Shown piece after piece: positions 9,046 to 18,508 of a stretch of 64,000 nt of DNA. Source of the DNA: Bacteroidota bacterium (GTDB lineage Bacteria; Bacteroidota; Bacteroidia; 2-12-FULL-35-15). The position numbers and the translations under genes are program-made. Numbering within the stretch: position 1 is the stretch's first letter; each line of letters begins with the position of its first letter. The notes under the pieces are model-generated. The model worked only from the letters and a program-made list of their open reading frames with translations, searched no databases and had not been told where the DNA came from. Location: NCBI GenBank assembly GCA_017303895.1, contig JAFLBF010000007.1, positions 62,001-126,000 on the forward strand, in the 5' to 3' direction.

Positions 9046-11976
9046 ATGAAGACAAAAAAGATCATTCAATTTTCACTTTTTATAGCAGCATGTATCACAA
9101 CAACAGCTGTTGCACAAACTAAATTAATTGAGAAAGTAAGTCGCAAAGGAAGCGAACTTATGATCCCCTACGAAAAATATCAATTAGCGAATGGATTAAC
9201 CGTTCTAGTACACGAAGATCACTCCGATCCGATCGTATATGTGGATGTAACCTATCATGTAGGTTCGGCACGCGAACAGGAAGGTCGTTCGGGATTTGCT
9301 CACTTTTTTGAACACATGATGTTCCAAGGATCAGAGCATGTGGGGGATGAACAGCATTTTAAAATTGTTACCGAAGCCGGAGGAACGTTAAACGGAACAA
9401 CCAACCGTGATCGAACCAATTATTTTGAAGTATTACCTTCTAATCAGTTGGAAACGGCTTTTTGGCTGGAAAGTGACCGTATGGGCTTTTTGTTGGACTC
9501 TGTTACTCAGAAAAAATTTGAAGTACAACGTGCTACTGTAAAAAATGAGCGTGGTCAAAATTATGATAACAAACCGTATGGATTGGTGTTTGAAAAGATC
9601 AGCGCAGCATTGTATCCAACTACTCATCCGTATTCCTGGTTAACCATTGGTTATATCGAAGATTTGAATCGTGTGGATGTGAATGACCTGAAAAAATTCT
9701 TCTTACGTTGGTATGGTCCGAATAACGCTACTTTAACTGTTTCAGGCGATGTGAAGCCCGAGGATGTATTGAAGTTAGCTGAAAAATATTTCGGCCCGAT
9801 CCCTGTAGGTCCTGAAGTGAAACCTCAAACGGTAGCTGATGTGATCCTGGATAAAGATAGATACATCTCTTATGAAGATAATATCCGTGCACCACAGATC
9901 AACTTTTCATATCCAAGTGTTCCTGCCCGTCATGCCGATGAAGCAGCATTAGATGTGTTGGCAGATATTCTTGCAGGAAACAAATCGTCTATTTTCTATC
10001 AAACATTCATCAAATCACAATTAGCACAATCGGCTGATGTGTATAATTCTACTTCTGAATTAGCAGGTGATTTTTCAGTGCAGGTAAAAACCTTCCCTGA
10101 TAAACCTTTAGTACAAATGGATTCATTGATCCGCTATTGTTTTGCTCAATTTGAAAAACGTGGTGTGACTGATGATGATCTTACAAAGTTTAAGGCAAGC
10201 ATGGAATCACAAATGGTAAATGCATTGTCGAGTGTACAGGGAAAAGGTGCTATGTTGGCGGCTTATCAAACTTTTACAGGGAATCCGAATTATTTAGTAA
10301 AAGAGATGGACGCTTATAACAAAGTGACCAAAGAAGATGTAATGAGAGTTTACAACAAGTATGTAAAAGGAAAATATGCAGTTATATTAAGTACTGTCCC
10401 TAAAGGAAAATCAAACTTGGTAGCCAAAGCAGATAACTATACTTATCCAGTTAGAAATGTAAATGCTGTTGAAGCAGAAGGGTATAAGTCATTAAAATAT
10501 AACAAGGCAAAGGATACTTTTGATCGTAATAAGCAACCGGTTGCTCCAGCTGCTGCTTTGGTAAAAGCACCAGATTATTGGAAACAAAATTTTGATAATG
10601 GAGTGAAATTGATCGGAGCAAAATCGGATGAGGTTCCAAAAGTAACCATCCAATTGAGTGTTGAGGCCGGACATCGTTATGAGCCAATGGCAAAAGCGGG
10701 TATTTCGCAGTTGTTGACGAGTATGATGAACGAGTCCACTCAAAAACATACTGCCGAAGAAATTGCTGAAATGCTTGAAAAAATGGGAAGTAGCGTGAGT
10801 GTCATGAATAACGGACAAGATATTGTTGTGTATGTGTCATCATTGACAAAGAATATTGATGCAACATTAGCTATTGCGCAAGAGATCTTGTTTCAGCCAA
10901 AGTTTGATGAGAAAGAATTTGAGCGTATCAAAAAGCAACGCATAGAAGCAATTGCGAATCAAGCAACACAGGCAACAACAATTGCTAATAATGTATATGC
11001 TAAATTGTTGTATGGCGATAAACACATTATGAGTATTAGCTTATTGGGAACAAAAGAAACGGTAAGTGCTATTACGCTGGATGATGTGAAAAAATATTAT
11101 GCTGATTATTTTTCACCATCTATAGCCTCTGCTGTAGTGGTGGGTGATATTGATCAAGCTACTGCCATTTCGAAGTTGTCGTTCTTAAAGAACTGGACTG
11201 GTCCGAAAGTATTAAAAGGTATTGAGCCAAAATCGCCTGCTATTGAAAAAACAAAATTGTATTTTGTAAATAAAGATAAAGCACCGCAATCAGAGATCAG
11301 GATAGGTTACTTGTCAATGGCATTTGATGCTACCGGTGATTTTTATAAATCACAGATCATGAATTATCCATTAGGCGGATCATTCAATAGCCGAATCAAC
11401 TTGAATTTGCGTGAGCTGCATGGCTTTACATATGGTGCTCGTGGTAGCTTCAGCGGGAATCAATTTGTTGGTCCGTTCACTGCAAGTGCAGGTGTTCGTG
11501 CCAATGCTACTGATAGTTCTGTGATCGAATTTATGAAAGAGATAAAGAACTATGCCGACAATGGTATTAAAGATGCAGAGTTGGAGTTCACAAAAAAATC
11601 GATGGGACAAAGTGAGGCTTTGAAATATGAAACAGCTATGCAAAAAGCCGGTTTCATTAAGCGTATTTTGGATTATAATTTAGAAAAGAATTTTACTGAT
11701 CAGCAAAGTGAAATTTTAAAAGCGATCACCAAGCAGGAGATCAATGCTTTGGCAAAAAAACAATTACCATACAATAAGATGGTGATCCTTGTTGTAGGTG
11801 ATAAGGTAGCAGTTTGGGAAAGCATCAATAAATTAGGATACGAAGTAATAGAGTTGGATGTGGATGGGAATAGAATAGGGGGGGAGAAAAAAGTGGAGGA
11901 TGGACAAAATACAGCTCCAGCTAACAATGGAAAAGAGCCTTACAAAAAGGTTTACAGGGATGTGAAAGAAAAATAA
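9046..11976 (+). CDS. Secreted M16-family zinc protease (two-domain, PqqL-like)
   Basis: The 976-residue protein begins MKTKKIIQFSLFIAACITTTAVAQ, a signal peptide; the open frame extends upstream to 8971 but that part lies in the accC terminator. The first M16 domain has the inverted zinc motif HFFEH in GFAHFFEHMMFQG and a downstream Glu in FEVQRATVKNERGQ. The second repeat (from about residue 520) keeps the fold but has no HxxEH, as expected for the non-catalytic half. The C-terminal tail (about 945-976) is hydrophilic. It is probably periplasmic; the substrate is unknown. Confidence 0.9.
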   Translation: MKTKKIIQFSLFIAACITTTAVAQTKLIEKVSRKGSELMIPYEKYQLANGLTVLVHEDHSDPIVYVDVTYHVGSAREQEGRSGFAHFFEHMMFQGSEHVGDEQHFKIVTEAGGTLNGTTNRDRTNYFEVLPSNQLETAFWLESDRMGFLLDSVTQKKFEVQRATVKNERGQNYDNKPYGLVFEKISAALYPTTHPYSWLTIGYIEDLNRVDVNDLKKFFLRWYGPNNATLTVSGDVKPEDVLKLAEKYFGPIPVGPEVKPQTVADVILDKDRYISYEDNIRAPQINFSYPSVPARHADEAALDVLADILAGNKSSIFYQTFIKSQLAQSADVYNSTSELAGDFSVQVKTFPDKPLVQMDSLIRYCFAQFEKRGVTDDDLTKFKASMESQMVNALSSVQGKGAMLAAYQTFTGNPNYLVKEMDAYNKVTKEDVMRVYNKYVKGKYAVILSTVPKGKSNLVAKADNYTYPVRNVNAVEAEGYKSLKYNKAKDTFDRNKQPVAPAAALVKAPDYWKQNFDNGVKLIGAKSDEVPKVTIQLSVEAGHRYEPMAKAGISQLLTSMMNESTQKHTAEEIAEMLEKMGSSVSVMNNGQDIVVYVSSLTKNIDATLAIAQEILFQPKFDEKEFERIKKQRIEAIANQATQATTIANNVYAKLLYGDKHIMSISLLGTKETVSAITLDDVKKYYADYFSPSIASAVVVGDIDQATAISKLSFLKNWTGPKVLKGIEPKSPAIEKTKLYFVNKDKAPQSEIRIGYLSMAFDATGDFYKSQIMNYPLGGSFNSRINLNLRELHGFTYGARGSFSGNQFVGPFTASAGVRANATDSSVIEFMKEIKNYADNGIKDAELEFTKKSMGQSEALKYETAMQKAGFIKRILDYNLEKNFTDQQSEILKAITKQEINALAKKQLPYNKMVILVVGDKVAVWESINKLGYEVIELDVDGNRIGGEKKVEDGQNTAPANNGKEPYKKVYRDVKEK

Positions 11977-11980
11977 ATGA

Positions 11981-12012
11981 AAAAGGTGATCAATTTGATC
12001 ACCTTTTTTTTT
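11981..12012. terminator. Bidirectional terminator between M16 and tadA
   Basis: A 13-bp stem (AAAAGGTGATCAA with TTGATCACCTTTT, one-base loop) lies between the convergent genes, with a T run on the plus strand and an A run on its left flank. The tadA stop codon (11999-12001) lies inside the stem. Confidence 0.85.
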
Positions 12013-12442
12013 GAAAAAAACTTTTCATTAAGTCGGCACATTCATCTGCAATTATGCCGTGTATTATTTCTGTTTTTGGATGTAGGATCTTATTACCTAC
12101 AAAATTAAATCCACGCTTGGTATCGCTGGCTCCATAAACGATCTTTCCTATTTGCGACCAGGAAAGGGCACCGGCACACATCACACAAGGTTCGAGTGTG
12201 ATGTACATAATGCATTCATTTAAATATTTTCCATTTAAAAAATTGGCTGCAGAAGTAATGGCTTGCATTTCGGCATGTGCCGTCACATCGTTCAAACGTT
12301 CGGTTAAGTTATGAGCACGTGCAATGATCTTGTTGTTGCAAACAACAACAGCCCCAACAGGAACTTCATCTGCATCAAAAGCTTTTTTTGCTTCTTTTAA
12401 TGCTTCACGCATAAAGTATTCGTCCGATAGAATGTTTTCCAT
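11999..12442 (-). CDS. tadA: tRNA-specific adenosine deaminase (A34 to inosine)
   Basis: The 147-residue zinc deaminase has the HAE motif in VTAHAEMQAI (zinc His plus catalytic Glu) and PCVMCAGAL for the two zinc Cys. Length and start (MENILSDEYFMREALKEAKKA) match TadA, which edits the wobble base of tRNA-Arg; a general nucleoside deaminase of the same fold cannot be fully excluded. Its ATG overlaps the hemB stop by one base (TAATG), so it is translated as the last gene of the hem operon. Confidence 0.9.
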   Translation of the reverse strand: MENILSDEYFMREALKEAKKAFDADEVPVGAVVVCNNKIIARAHNLTERLNDVTAHAEMQAITSAANFLNGKYLNECIMYITLEPCVMCAGALSWSQIGKIVYGASDTKRGFNFVGNKILHPKTEIIHGIIADECADLMKSFFQKKR

Positions 12443-13410
12443 TACAACCAGCCTTTTTCTAATATATCCTTGGTGTGATAAGTAATGATCAAATTGGAAC
12501 CCGAGCGTGCAAAAGCATACATATTTTCCATTACGATCTTTTGCTCATCGATCCAGCCTTTCGCAGCGGCCGCTTTTACCATTGAATATTCTCCAGATAC
12601 ATTGTAACAAGCAATCGGCAATAGCGTGTTTTGTCGCAGGTTAAAGATCACATCCATATAGGCAAGCGCTGGTTTTACCATTAATATATCAGCACCTTCA
12701 GCTTCATCAAGCATCCCTTCAGTCATGGATTCATTTCCATTTCTGAAATCCATTTGATAAGATTTACGATCACCTTTTTGCGGGGCAGAATCTGCTGCTT
12801 CGCGGAAAGGACCATAATAGGCTGATGCGTATTTGATGGAATAGGACATGATCGCAGTATTCTCAGATCCATTTTTGTCTAATAGTGTTCGCATGGCAGC
12901 AATGCGGCCATCCATCATATCACTTGGTGCAACCATATCGGCACCGGCTTGTGCGTGTGCCAAAGCCATTTTTGCTAATACTTCAACGGAGGAATCATTG
13001 TGTACATAATCATCGTGAAGAATACCACAATGACCATGTGTTGTATAAGCACATACACACACATCGGTGATCACATATAATTTGTCACCGAATTTTTCTT
13101 TTAAAGCTTTTACCGCCTTTACAATGATAGAGTTGTTGCTGAAAGAAGAGCTTGCATCAGTTGACTTTTGTTCACCAACTCCAAAGAGTAGTATTTTATT
13201 GATCCCGATTTTTAATCCTTTTTCTACATCCTTCAATAGTTCATCAATAGAGTAGTGATTAATACCCGGCATTGCATCGATCGGATGAATGGTATTTGTT
13301 CCTTCTACAACAAAGTATGGGTAAATGAACATGTCTTTTGAAAGACGTGTTTCTGCAACCATTTCTCTTGAAATAGCTGTTTTTCTTAATCTACGTGGGC
13401 GATGTATCAT
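12442..13410 (-). CDS. hemB: Porphobilinogen synthase (delta-aminolevulinate dehydratase)
   Basis: HemB condenses two 5-aminolevulinate molecules into porphobilinogen. In this 322-residue protein the active-site lysines are seen in SYSIKYASAYYGPFREA and MVKPALAYMD. The catalytic zinc cysteine cluster is present in DVCVCAYTTHGHCG, so it is of the zinc-dependent type. It is third in the hemA-hemCD-hemB-tadA run, 7 bases after the fused hemCD gene. Confidence 0.96.
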   Translation of the reverse strand: MIHRPRRLRKTAISREMVAETRLSKDMFIYPYFVVEGTNTIHPIDAMPGINHYSIDELLKDVEKGLKIGINKILLFGVGEQKSTDASSSFSNNSIIVKAVKALKEKFGDKLYVITDVCVCAYTTHGHCGILHDDYVHNDSSVEVLAKMALAHAQAGADMVAPSDMMDGRIAAMRTLLDKNGSENTAIMSYSIKYASAYYGPFREAADSAPQKGDRKSYQMDFRNGNESMTEGMLDEAEGADILMVKPALAYMDVIFNLRQNTLLPIACYNVSGEYSMVKAAAAKGWIDEQKIVMENMYAFARSGSNLIITYHTKDILEKGWL

Positions 13411-13417
13411 TGTTTTG

Positions 13418-14977
13418 TTATATTCCGAAAACAGCTTCTGCTAATCCTGTTTCATCAAATGATGCAGGAAGTATGCTATTCTCGATTCCAAATTCTTTTA
13501 GTTTCCTTTGAGTAGAAGTACCTATGGCAACTACTCTCTGTGTATTTTTAATTTTAGTCTGTTTAAAGAATGATTCAACATTAGAAGGGCTCGTAAAAAC
13601 AAGTACATCTGCTTCCGGGACTTGAATGTTTTCTCGTGAAGCTGTTTCATAAACTACAAGGTCGGTTAATTTCGAAGCATCTTCAAATTGCTGTTGTATC
13701 GTTCTTATTCCGCCTTTGGCTTGAGGAAATAATACCGTTTCTTGTCCAACTGTTTTTGCGAATTTTTTTCCGACTACTTTGGTGTCGTTGATATGCCCTA
13801 CAAATGCTGCATTTTTATTGTGCTTTTTTAATGCATATTCAGTTGATTTGCCAATAACACCAAATTTTGTTTTGGGTTTAATATCTGGCGATTGATTGAA
13901 AAAATGATCAACCGCATTGCTACTGGCAAAGAATATCCAATCTGAAGCAGGAGTATCACTTATCTTAACTTGTTTTGTTTCAATGAATGAAATGCCATGA
14001 ACTTTGTATCCGTTTCCTTCCAGTGTTTTTTTGAAAAATGAATGTTCGTTTAAGTCGCGTGTAATTAAAACAGAAAGAGGTTTGATAGCATTTAAAGTAT
14101 CAACGATCTTTTGCGCAAAGCCTTCGTTGGTAAATGATTCCTTATAGATACGTTTTGGCATTCCATTCCAATTGTCGGATTTAGAAGCCCACACTTTGAA
14201 TTTATTATCCTCTTTAATGCAGTATACACCTAAAGGAAGTTGGCAGCCACCATCAAATAAGTTGAGCACTTTACGTTCTATTCCGATAATGTCTTCTACT
14301 TTTTCAGAATTTAACTTGTTGATGTGCTGGAATAATTCATGATCATCTTCACGTATCTGCAAACCTAATACGCCTTGAGCAGGAGCAGGAATAAATTCTT
14401 TAGGATCCAGACGTAATACTTTAAATTCACTGAGGTCGATCTTTAGTCTTTCCACGCCTGCAGCTGCTAACATGATCGCATCGTATTTTTTATCACGAAG
14501 CTTTTGAATTCGTGTAGGGACATTACCTCTTAGATCTTCAATCTGTATATCACTTCTAAACGCTAATAATTGAGATTTTCTTCTGGCAGAAGAAGTTCCA
14601 ACGATCGCATTTTTTTTGAATGCATATTTAAGTGTTTTATCAACGCTTTCTTTTCTAACTAAGATCAGTTCAGCAGGATCTTCCCGTTCAGAAACGGCAG
14701 CTATTTTTAATCCTTCTGGAGAAGTGGTAGGTAGATCTTTATGTGAGTGAACGGCAAGATCGATCTCTTTATTTAATAGTGCATCTTCAATTTCTTTTGT
14801 GAAAAATCCTTTACCTTCCAGCTTATCAAAACTAAGATGTTGTATTTGGTCACCTTGTGTTTTGATGATCTTTATTTCTGCTGTAAGTCCTAGTTTTTGA
14901 ACTTTACGTAATACATGATTTGCTTGCCACAAGGCTAATTCGCTACCTCTGCTGCCTATGATTATTTTTCTCTCCAT
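13418..14977 (-). CDS. hemCD: Fused hydroxymethylbilane synthase / uroporphyrinogen-III synthase
   Basis: One 519-residue frame encodes two consecutive heme enzymes. Residues 1 to about 300 are HemC: IIGSRGSELALWQANHV at the start, DLAVHSHKDLPTT, GTSSARRKSQL and the dipyrromethane cofactor Cys in DGGCQLPLGVY. From about residue 305 (PLSVLITRDLNEHSFF) to the end is HemD, with VLVFTSPSNVESFF and AIGTSTQRKL. The joint is direct, without a repeat or frameshift. The fusion would hand the unstable product hydroxymethylbilane straight to the cyclising enzyme. Most bacteria encode these separately. Confidence 0.92.
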   Translation of the reverse strand: MERKIIIGSRGSELALWQANHVLRKVQKLGLTAEIKIIKTQGDQIQHLSFDKLEGKGFFTKEIEDALLNKEIDLAVHSHKDLPTTSPEGLKIAAVSEREDPAELILVRKESVDKTLKYAFKKNAIVGTSSARRKSQLLAFRSDIQIEDLRGNVPTRIQKLRDKKYDAIMLAAAGVERLKIDLSEFKVLRLDPKEFIPAPAQGVLGLQIREDDHELFQHINKLNSEKVEDIIGIERKVLNLFDGGCQLPLGVYCIKEDNKFKVWASKSDNWNGMPKRIYKESFTNEGFAQKIVDTLNAIKPLSVLITRDLNEHSFFKKTLEGNGYKVHGISFIETKQVKISDTPASDWIFFASSNAVDHFFNQSPDIKPKTKFGVIGKSTEYALKKHNKNAAFVGHINDTKVVGKKFAKTVGQETVLFPQAKGGIRTIQQQFEDASKLTDLVVYETASRENIQVPEADVLVFTSPSNVESFFKQTKIKNTQRVVAIGTSTQRKLKEFGIENSILPASFDETGLAEAVFGI

Positions 14978-15042
14978 ATGGTTTATTGGGAATTCGATCT
15001 TGCTAATATAGGATGCTAAAATTAGAAAATCGATTGATAACT

Positions 15043-16269
15043 CTATTTCTGATTGGTCAAAATATCTTTTGCCATCTTCATCGGAACACTGATGTATTTT
15101 TTCTCCATGTATTGAAGTATTTTGTCTAATACTTCTTTGGATTGAGCATCCATTGATGATAGTTCTTTTGCGAACACTTCATTCATTGCAACTTCGCGGA
15201 TCTCTTTTACTTTTTTAGGAACTTCGCTCATTGCCAGTTCAACTTTTCTTGCTTTAAGAATTTGTTTGAACTCTTCAATATTATTTTCAATGATCACTTT
15301 ACAAGCTTCTAATTCTTTTTCTCTTGCTTGTAAATTTTCTTTTGCAACTTCTTGAAGATTATTTACTGCTATCAAATTAACATCATAGTTGTTCAAGATC
15401 TCAGCATCCAGGTCATTTGGAATAGCTAGGTCGATTACCACTTTCTTTGACTTATCATCGCCAACCAGACTTTTATAGATTGCTGGAGTGATCACGCTTT
15501 CTGCAGCACCGGTGCACGTAACAATGATATCAAATCCTTCTTTGTAATTTGATAATTCAGAAAGAGGAAATGCTTTTCCATTTAGATCAGCAGCTAATTT
15601 TTCTGCATTTTCTAACGTTCTGTTGAATACGGTGAAGTTAGCAAATTTGTGCTTTTTAAGGTATTGCGCCATGTTGGTATTGGTCACTCCCGATCCTATG
15701 ATCAGGAAGCGGGCATCCAATTTTACATTAAGTGCGCGTAATTTTCTATAAGCTAAAGAAACTACGGATACAGGATTGCGGGCAATGTTTGTATGTGTAT
15801 ATACTTCTTTACCAACTTCGATCGTGCGTTTAATAGCCAAACGGATAAGGTCACCGGTTAATCCCAATTCATTGCATTTTTCATAAGCATTACGAACCTG
15901 AGTGATGATCTCACGTTCTCCAACTACCAATGAATCAATGGAAGATGCTACGCTAAATAAATGGCGCAATGCATTTTCTCCTTCAAAAACTTTTGCATTC
16001 TCGATCGACAAGTTGATCTCGGTGTCGGTCCAGTTTGTATCGAATGAATTGAAGAATTTTTTAAGGAAGAGTTGGTCGATGTTTTCGTTTACGGAAAGCA
16101 TGAACTCAACACGGTTACAAGTAGATAAATAAAGCAGTTCTTCCGCATTTACGGAGCTTTTCAAGAATTCTAATCTCGATCTCAGATCAGCATCACTAAT
16201 ATGAAACTTGCCGATATCATTAATATCAGTAGTTTTGTGCGTGAATGCTATGATCTTAAAACGGTCCAA
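15043..16269 (-). CDS. hemA: Glutamyl-tRNA reductase
   Basis: HemA reduces glutamyl-tRNA to glutamate-1-semialdehyde, the committed step of the C5 heme pathway. The 408-residue protein has the catalytic Cys in LLYLSTCNRVEF and an NADPH-binding segment IIGSGVTNTNMAQYLKK. The start is TTG (on plus, CAA at 16267-16269) and is supported by an AGGAG site about 8 bases upstream; no ATG lies nearer the conserved N-terminus. It heads the minus-strand heme operon. Confidence 0.93.
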   Translation of the reverse strand: MDRFKIIAFTHKTTDINDIGKFHISDADLRSRLEFLKSSVNAEELLYLSTCNRVEFMLSVNENIDQLFLKKFFNSFDTNWTDTEINLSIENAKVFEGENALRHLFSVASSIDSLVVGEREIITQVRNAYEKCNELGLTGDLIRLAIKRTIEVGKEVYTHTNIARNPVSVVSLAYRKLRALNVKLDARFLIIGSGVTNTNMAQYLKKHKFANFTVFNRTLENAEKLAADLNGKAFPLSELSNYKEGFDIIVTCTGAAESVITPAIYKSLVGDDKSKKVVIDLAIPNDLDAEILNNYDVNLIAVNNLQEVAKENLQAREKELEACKVIIENNIEEFKQILKARKVELAMSEVPKKVKEIREVAMNEVFAKELSSMDAQSKEVLDKILQYMEKKYISVPMKMAKDILTNQK

Positions 16270-16321
16270 GTCTATTTTCTCCTTTTATTTACAGCACAAA
16301 TTTGCAAAGCAGCAACACCTC

Positions 16322-16343
16322 ATTTGTCATGAATTTGTCATGA
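16322..16343. promoter_or_regulatory. Tandem 11-bp direct repeat upstream of hemA, candidate operator
   Basis: ATTTGTCATGA occurs twice with no gap (16322-16332, 16333-16343). The 11-bp period is about one helical turn, and each unit carries a TCATGA palindrome, as for a regulator binding two adjacent major grooves. It lies 53-74 bases upstream of the hemA start. The bound factor is unknown. The rest of the 340-base divergent gap holds a GGGCA-AAA-TGCCC mini-hairpin (16441-16453) and the rplM promoter. Confidence 0.45.
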
Positions 16344-16523
16344 AACTAGTTTAGATTTGTTCCAAATAAGATTTTTTTGTTTAATTAATTGATAATCAGT
16401 GTTTTGTTTGTGTTTTAGGAAAAACTGATCTTCGTCAGTTGGGCAAAATGCCCGCATTACAAAAAGATTTTCCCTGAAAACGGTCATTGCGTGTTAGTTT
16501 TCAACAATTTATTTGTGAATTAT

Positions 16524-16554
16524 TTTGCAGAAAATAAAAATGTGCTTATCTTCG
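16524..16554 (+). promoter_or_regulatory. Promoter of the rplM-rpsI operon
   Basis: TTTG at 16524-16527, 19 bases, then TATCTTCG at 16547-16554 (7 of 8 to TAnnTTTG). Transcription would start near 16560, about 50 bases before rplM. Confidence 0.65.
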
Positions 16555-16610
16555 CGTCCCATTTTAAAGAAAAAGTGGAATTTTTAGTGTAAAAATTAAT
16601 ATATAAAACA

Positions 16611-17066
16611 GTGGAAGCAATTAGTTACAAAACAGTTTCAGCAAGCAAAGAAACTGTAAACAAAGGATGGGTTTTGATCGATGCAGAAAACGAAACATTG
16701 GGTCGTTTGGCGTCTAAAGTTGCCTTTATTTTAAGAGGTAAGAACAAAACAAATTTTACTCCTCACGTTGATACAGGTGATAATGTTATTATTATCAACG
16801 CTGAAAAAGTTAAATTAACAGGTAATAAACTTACTGAAAAAGAGTACGTTCGTCACACAGGGTATCCGGGTGGTCAGCGTTTCGCTACTCCTAAAGTATT
16901 ATTAACTTCTAAGCCTACTGAAGTAATTCGTATGGCGGTTAGCGGTATGTTACCAAAAAACAAATTGGGAGATGCTTTAAGACGTAATGTTTACATCTAC
17001 GCAGGTTCTGAGCATCCTCATGCAGCACAACAACCAAAAGAAATCAAATTAAACACAATTAAATAA
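16611..17066 (+). CDS. rplM: 50S ribosomal protein L13
   Basis: The 151-residue protein shows the L13 core GWVLIDAENETLGRLASKVAFILRGK and GMLPKNKLGDALRRNVYIYAGSEHPH. The start is GTG (MEAISYKTVSAS); no ATG precedes the conserved core in frame. It is 5 bases upstream of rpsI, the usual L13-S9 pair. Confidence 0.97.
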   Translation: MEAISYKTVSASKETVNKGWVLIDAENETLGRLASKVAFILRGKNKTNFTPHVDTGDNVIIINAEKVKLTGNKLTEKEYVRHTGYPGGQRFATPKVLLTSKPTEVIRMAVSGMLPKNKLGDALRRNVYIYAGSEHPHAAQQPKEIKLNTIK

Positions 17067-17071
17067 TAAAG

Positions 17072-17458
17072 ATGGAAGTCGTAAATACTCTTGGTAGAAG
17101 AAAAACCGCTGTAGCGCGTGCATATGCGCAAAAAGGAAGTGGCAACATTGTAATCAACGGAAGAGATTACAAAAGCTACTTTACAACAACCACTTTACAA
17201 TACAAAATAGGTCAAGCATTTGCAGTTACTAAAACTGTTGGTGAAGTTGACGTAAATGTAAATGTAAAAGGGGGCGGGGTAACAGGACAGGCAGAAGCTG
17301 TACGTTTAGCAATTGCCCGTGCTTTAGTAGAAATGGATGCTAATCATAAACCTGCTTTAAAAGCTGAAGGTTTAATGACACGTAATCCGAAAATGGTTGA
17401 ACGTAAAAAACCGGGTCAGAAGAAAGCTCGTAAGCGTTTCCAATTCAGCAAACGTTAA
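17072..17458 (+). CDS. rpsI: 30S ribosomal protein S9
   Basis: The 128-residue protein starts with the S9 signature TLGRRKTAVARAYAQKGSG and ends KKARKRFQFSKR, the conserved basic tail that reaches the P-site tRNA. It follows rplM directly and precedes rpsB by 96 bases. Confidence 0.97.
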   Translation: MEVVNTLGRRKTAVARAYAQKGSGNIVINGRDYKSYFTTTTLQYKIGQAFAVTKTVGEVDVNVNVKGGGVTGQAEAVRLAIARALVEMDANHKPALKAEGLMTRNPKMVERKKPGQKKARKRFQFSKR

Positions 17459-17554
17459 TATTATTTGGTTTTGCAGATCAATTTCTACAATTGGTTTGCA
17501 ATACCTTATTAAGAAAATCATCTATCTAAAAAAAGTATTAAAAAATAAAGACAA

Positions 17555-18403
17555 ATGTCAAGAACAAATTTTAACGAATTATTAGAAGCCGGATCTCACT
17601 TCGGTCACTTAAAAAGAAAATGGAATCCAGCTATGGCTCCATATATTTTTACTGAGAAAAATGGTATCCACATCATCGACTTGAACAAAACAGTTGTAAA
17701 AATTGATGAGGCTGCAAATGCTTTAAAACAAATTGCTAAATCAGGTAAGAAAGTTTTATTCGTTGCTACTAAAAAACAAGCAAAAGATATCGTTGCTGAA
17801 AAAGTAAAAGCAATCAACATGCCTTATGTTACTGAGCGTTGGCCAGGTGGTATGTTGACCAATTTTGCTACTATCCGTAAAGCGGTTAAGAAAATGGCAA
17901 CAATCGATAAAATGGCTACTGACGGAACTTTTGATAACATCTCTAAAAAAGAGAAATTACAAATTTCACGTGAGCGTGCTAAATTAGAAACTCAATTAGG
18001 AAGTATTGCTGACTTAACCCGTTTACCGGCAGCATTATTTATCGTTGATATTTCTAAAGAACATATCGCAGTTGCAGAAGCAAAGCGTTTAAATATCCCA
18101 ACATTTGCGATCGTTGATACAAACTCTGATCCGAATGTTGTTGATTACGCAATTCCTGCAAATGACGATGCTTCAACTTCTATCTCTTTGATCACTGGTC
18201 TTATTGCTAAAGCGATCGAAGAAGGATTAGCTGAACGTAAAGTGGATAAAGAAACAGCTGCTGCTGAAGAAAAAGATGGTAAATCATCTTCTCGTGAAGA
18301 GGCTTCTAAATTAGCTGCTGGTGCTAAATTCAAATCATCTGATGATGAAGGAGATGTTGCTGTAGGTAAAAAAACTGCAGTGAAAAAACCTAGAAAAAAA
18401 TAA
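17555..18403 (+). CDS. rpsB: 30S ribosomal protein S2
   Basis: The 282-residue protein has the S2 core LLEAGSHFGHLKRKWNPAMAPYIF and VTERWPGGMLTNF. The last 50 or so residues (from KDGKSSSREEASK) are a charged low-complexity tail ending KKPRKK, longer than in the shortest S2 proteins. It is followed by a hairpin and then tsf, the standard rpsB-tsf pair. Confidence 0.97.
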   Translation: MSRTNFNELLEAGSHFGHLKRKWNPAMAPYIFTEKNGIHIIDLNKTVVKIDEAANALKQIAKSGKKVLFVATKKQAKDIVAEKVKAINMPYVTERWPGGMLTNFATIRKAVKKMATIDKMATDGTFDNISKKEKLQISRERAKLETQLGSIADLTRLPAALFIVDISKEHIAVAEAKRLNIPTFAIVDTNSDPNVVDYAIPANDDASTSISLITGLIAKAIEEGLAERKVDKETAAAEEKDGKSSSREEASKLAAGAKFKSSDDEGDVAVGKKTAVKKPRKK

Positions 18404-18463
18404 GCACACGCTTTTATAAGCACATAAGGGGCTTTAAAGAATATATATTAATTGTATAAATGT

Positions 18464-18491
18464 CCCGACTTTACAGGTCGGGATATTTTTT
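18464..18491 (+). terminator. Hairpin between rpsB and tsf
   Basis: CCCGAC (18464-18469) pairs with GTCGGG (18477-18482), followed by a T-rich run. It lies within the rpsB-tsf gap and may partly terminate, setting the S2 to EF-Ts ratio. Confidence 0.7.
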
Positions 18492-18508
18492 AATAACAAA
18501 ACAAAAAA

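Noticed and set aside
10492-10818. 108-codon minus-strand frame
   Set aside because: Antisense to the M16 protease gene with no promoter or motif.
16441-16453. GGGCA-AAA-TGCCC hairpin as a terminator
   Set aside because: No T run on either side and no gene ends here; left as an unexplained mini-palindrome.
17397-17585. 62-codon frame across the end of rpsI and start of rpsB
   Set aside because: Out of frame with both ribosomal genes and mostly inside them.
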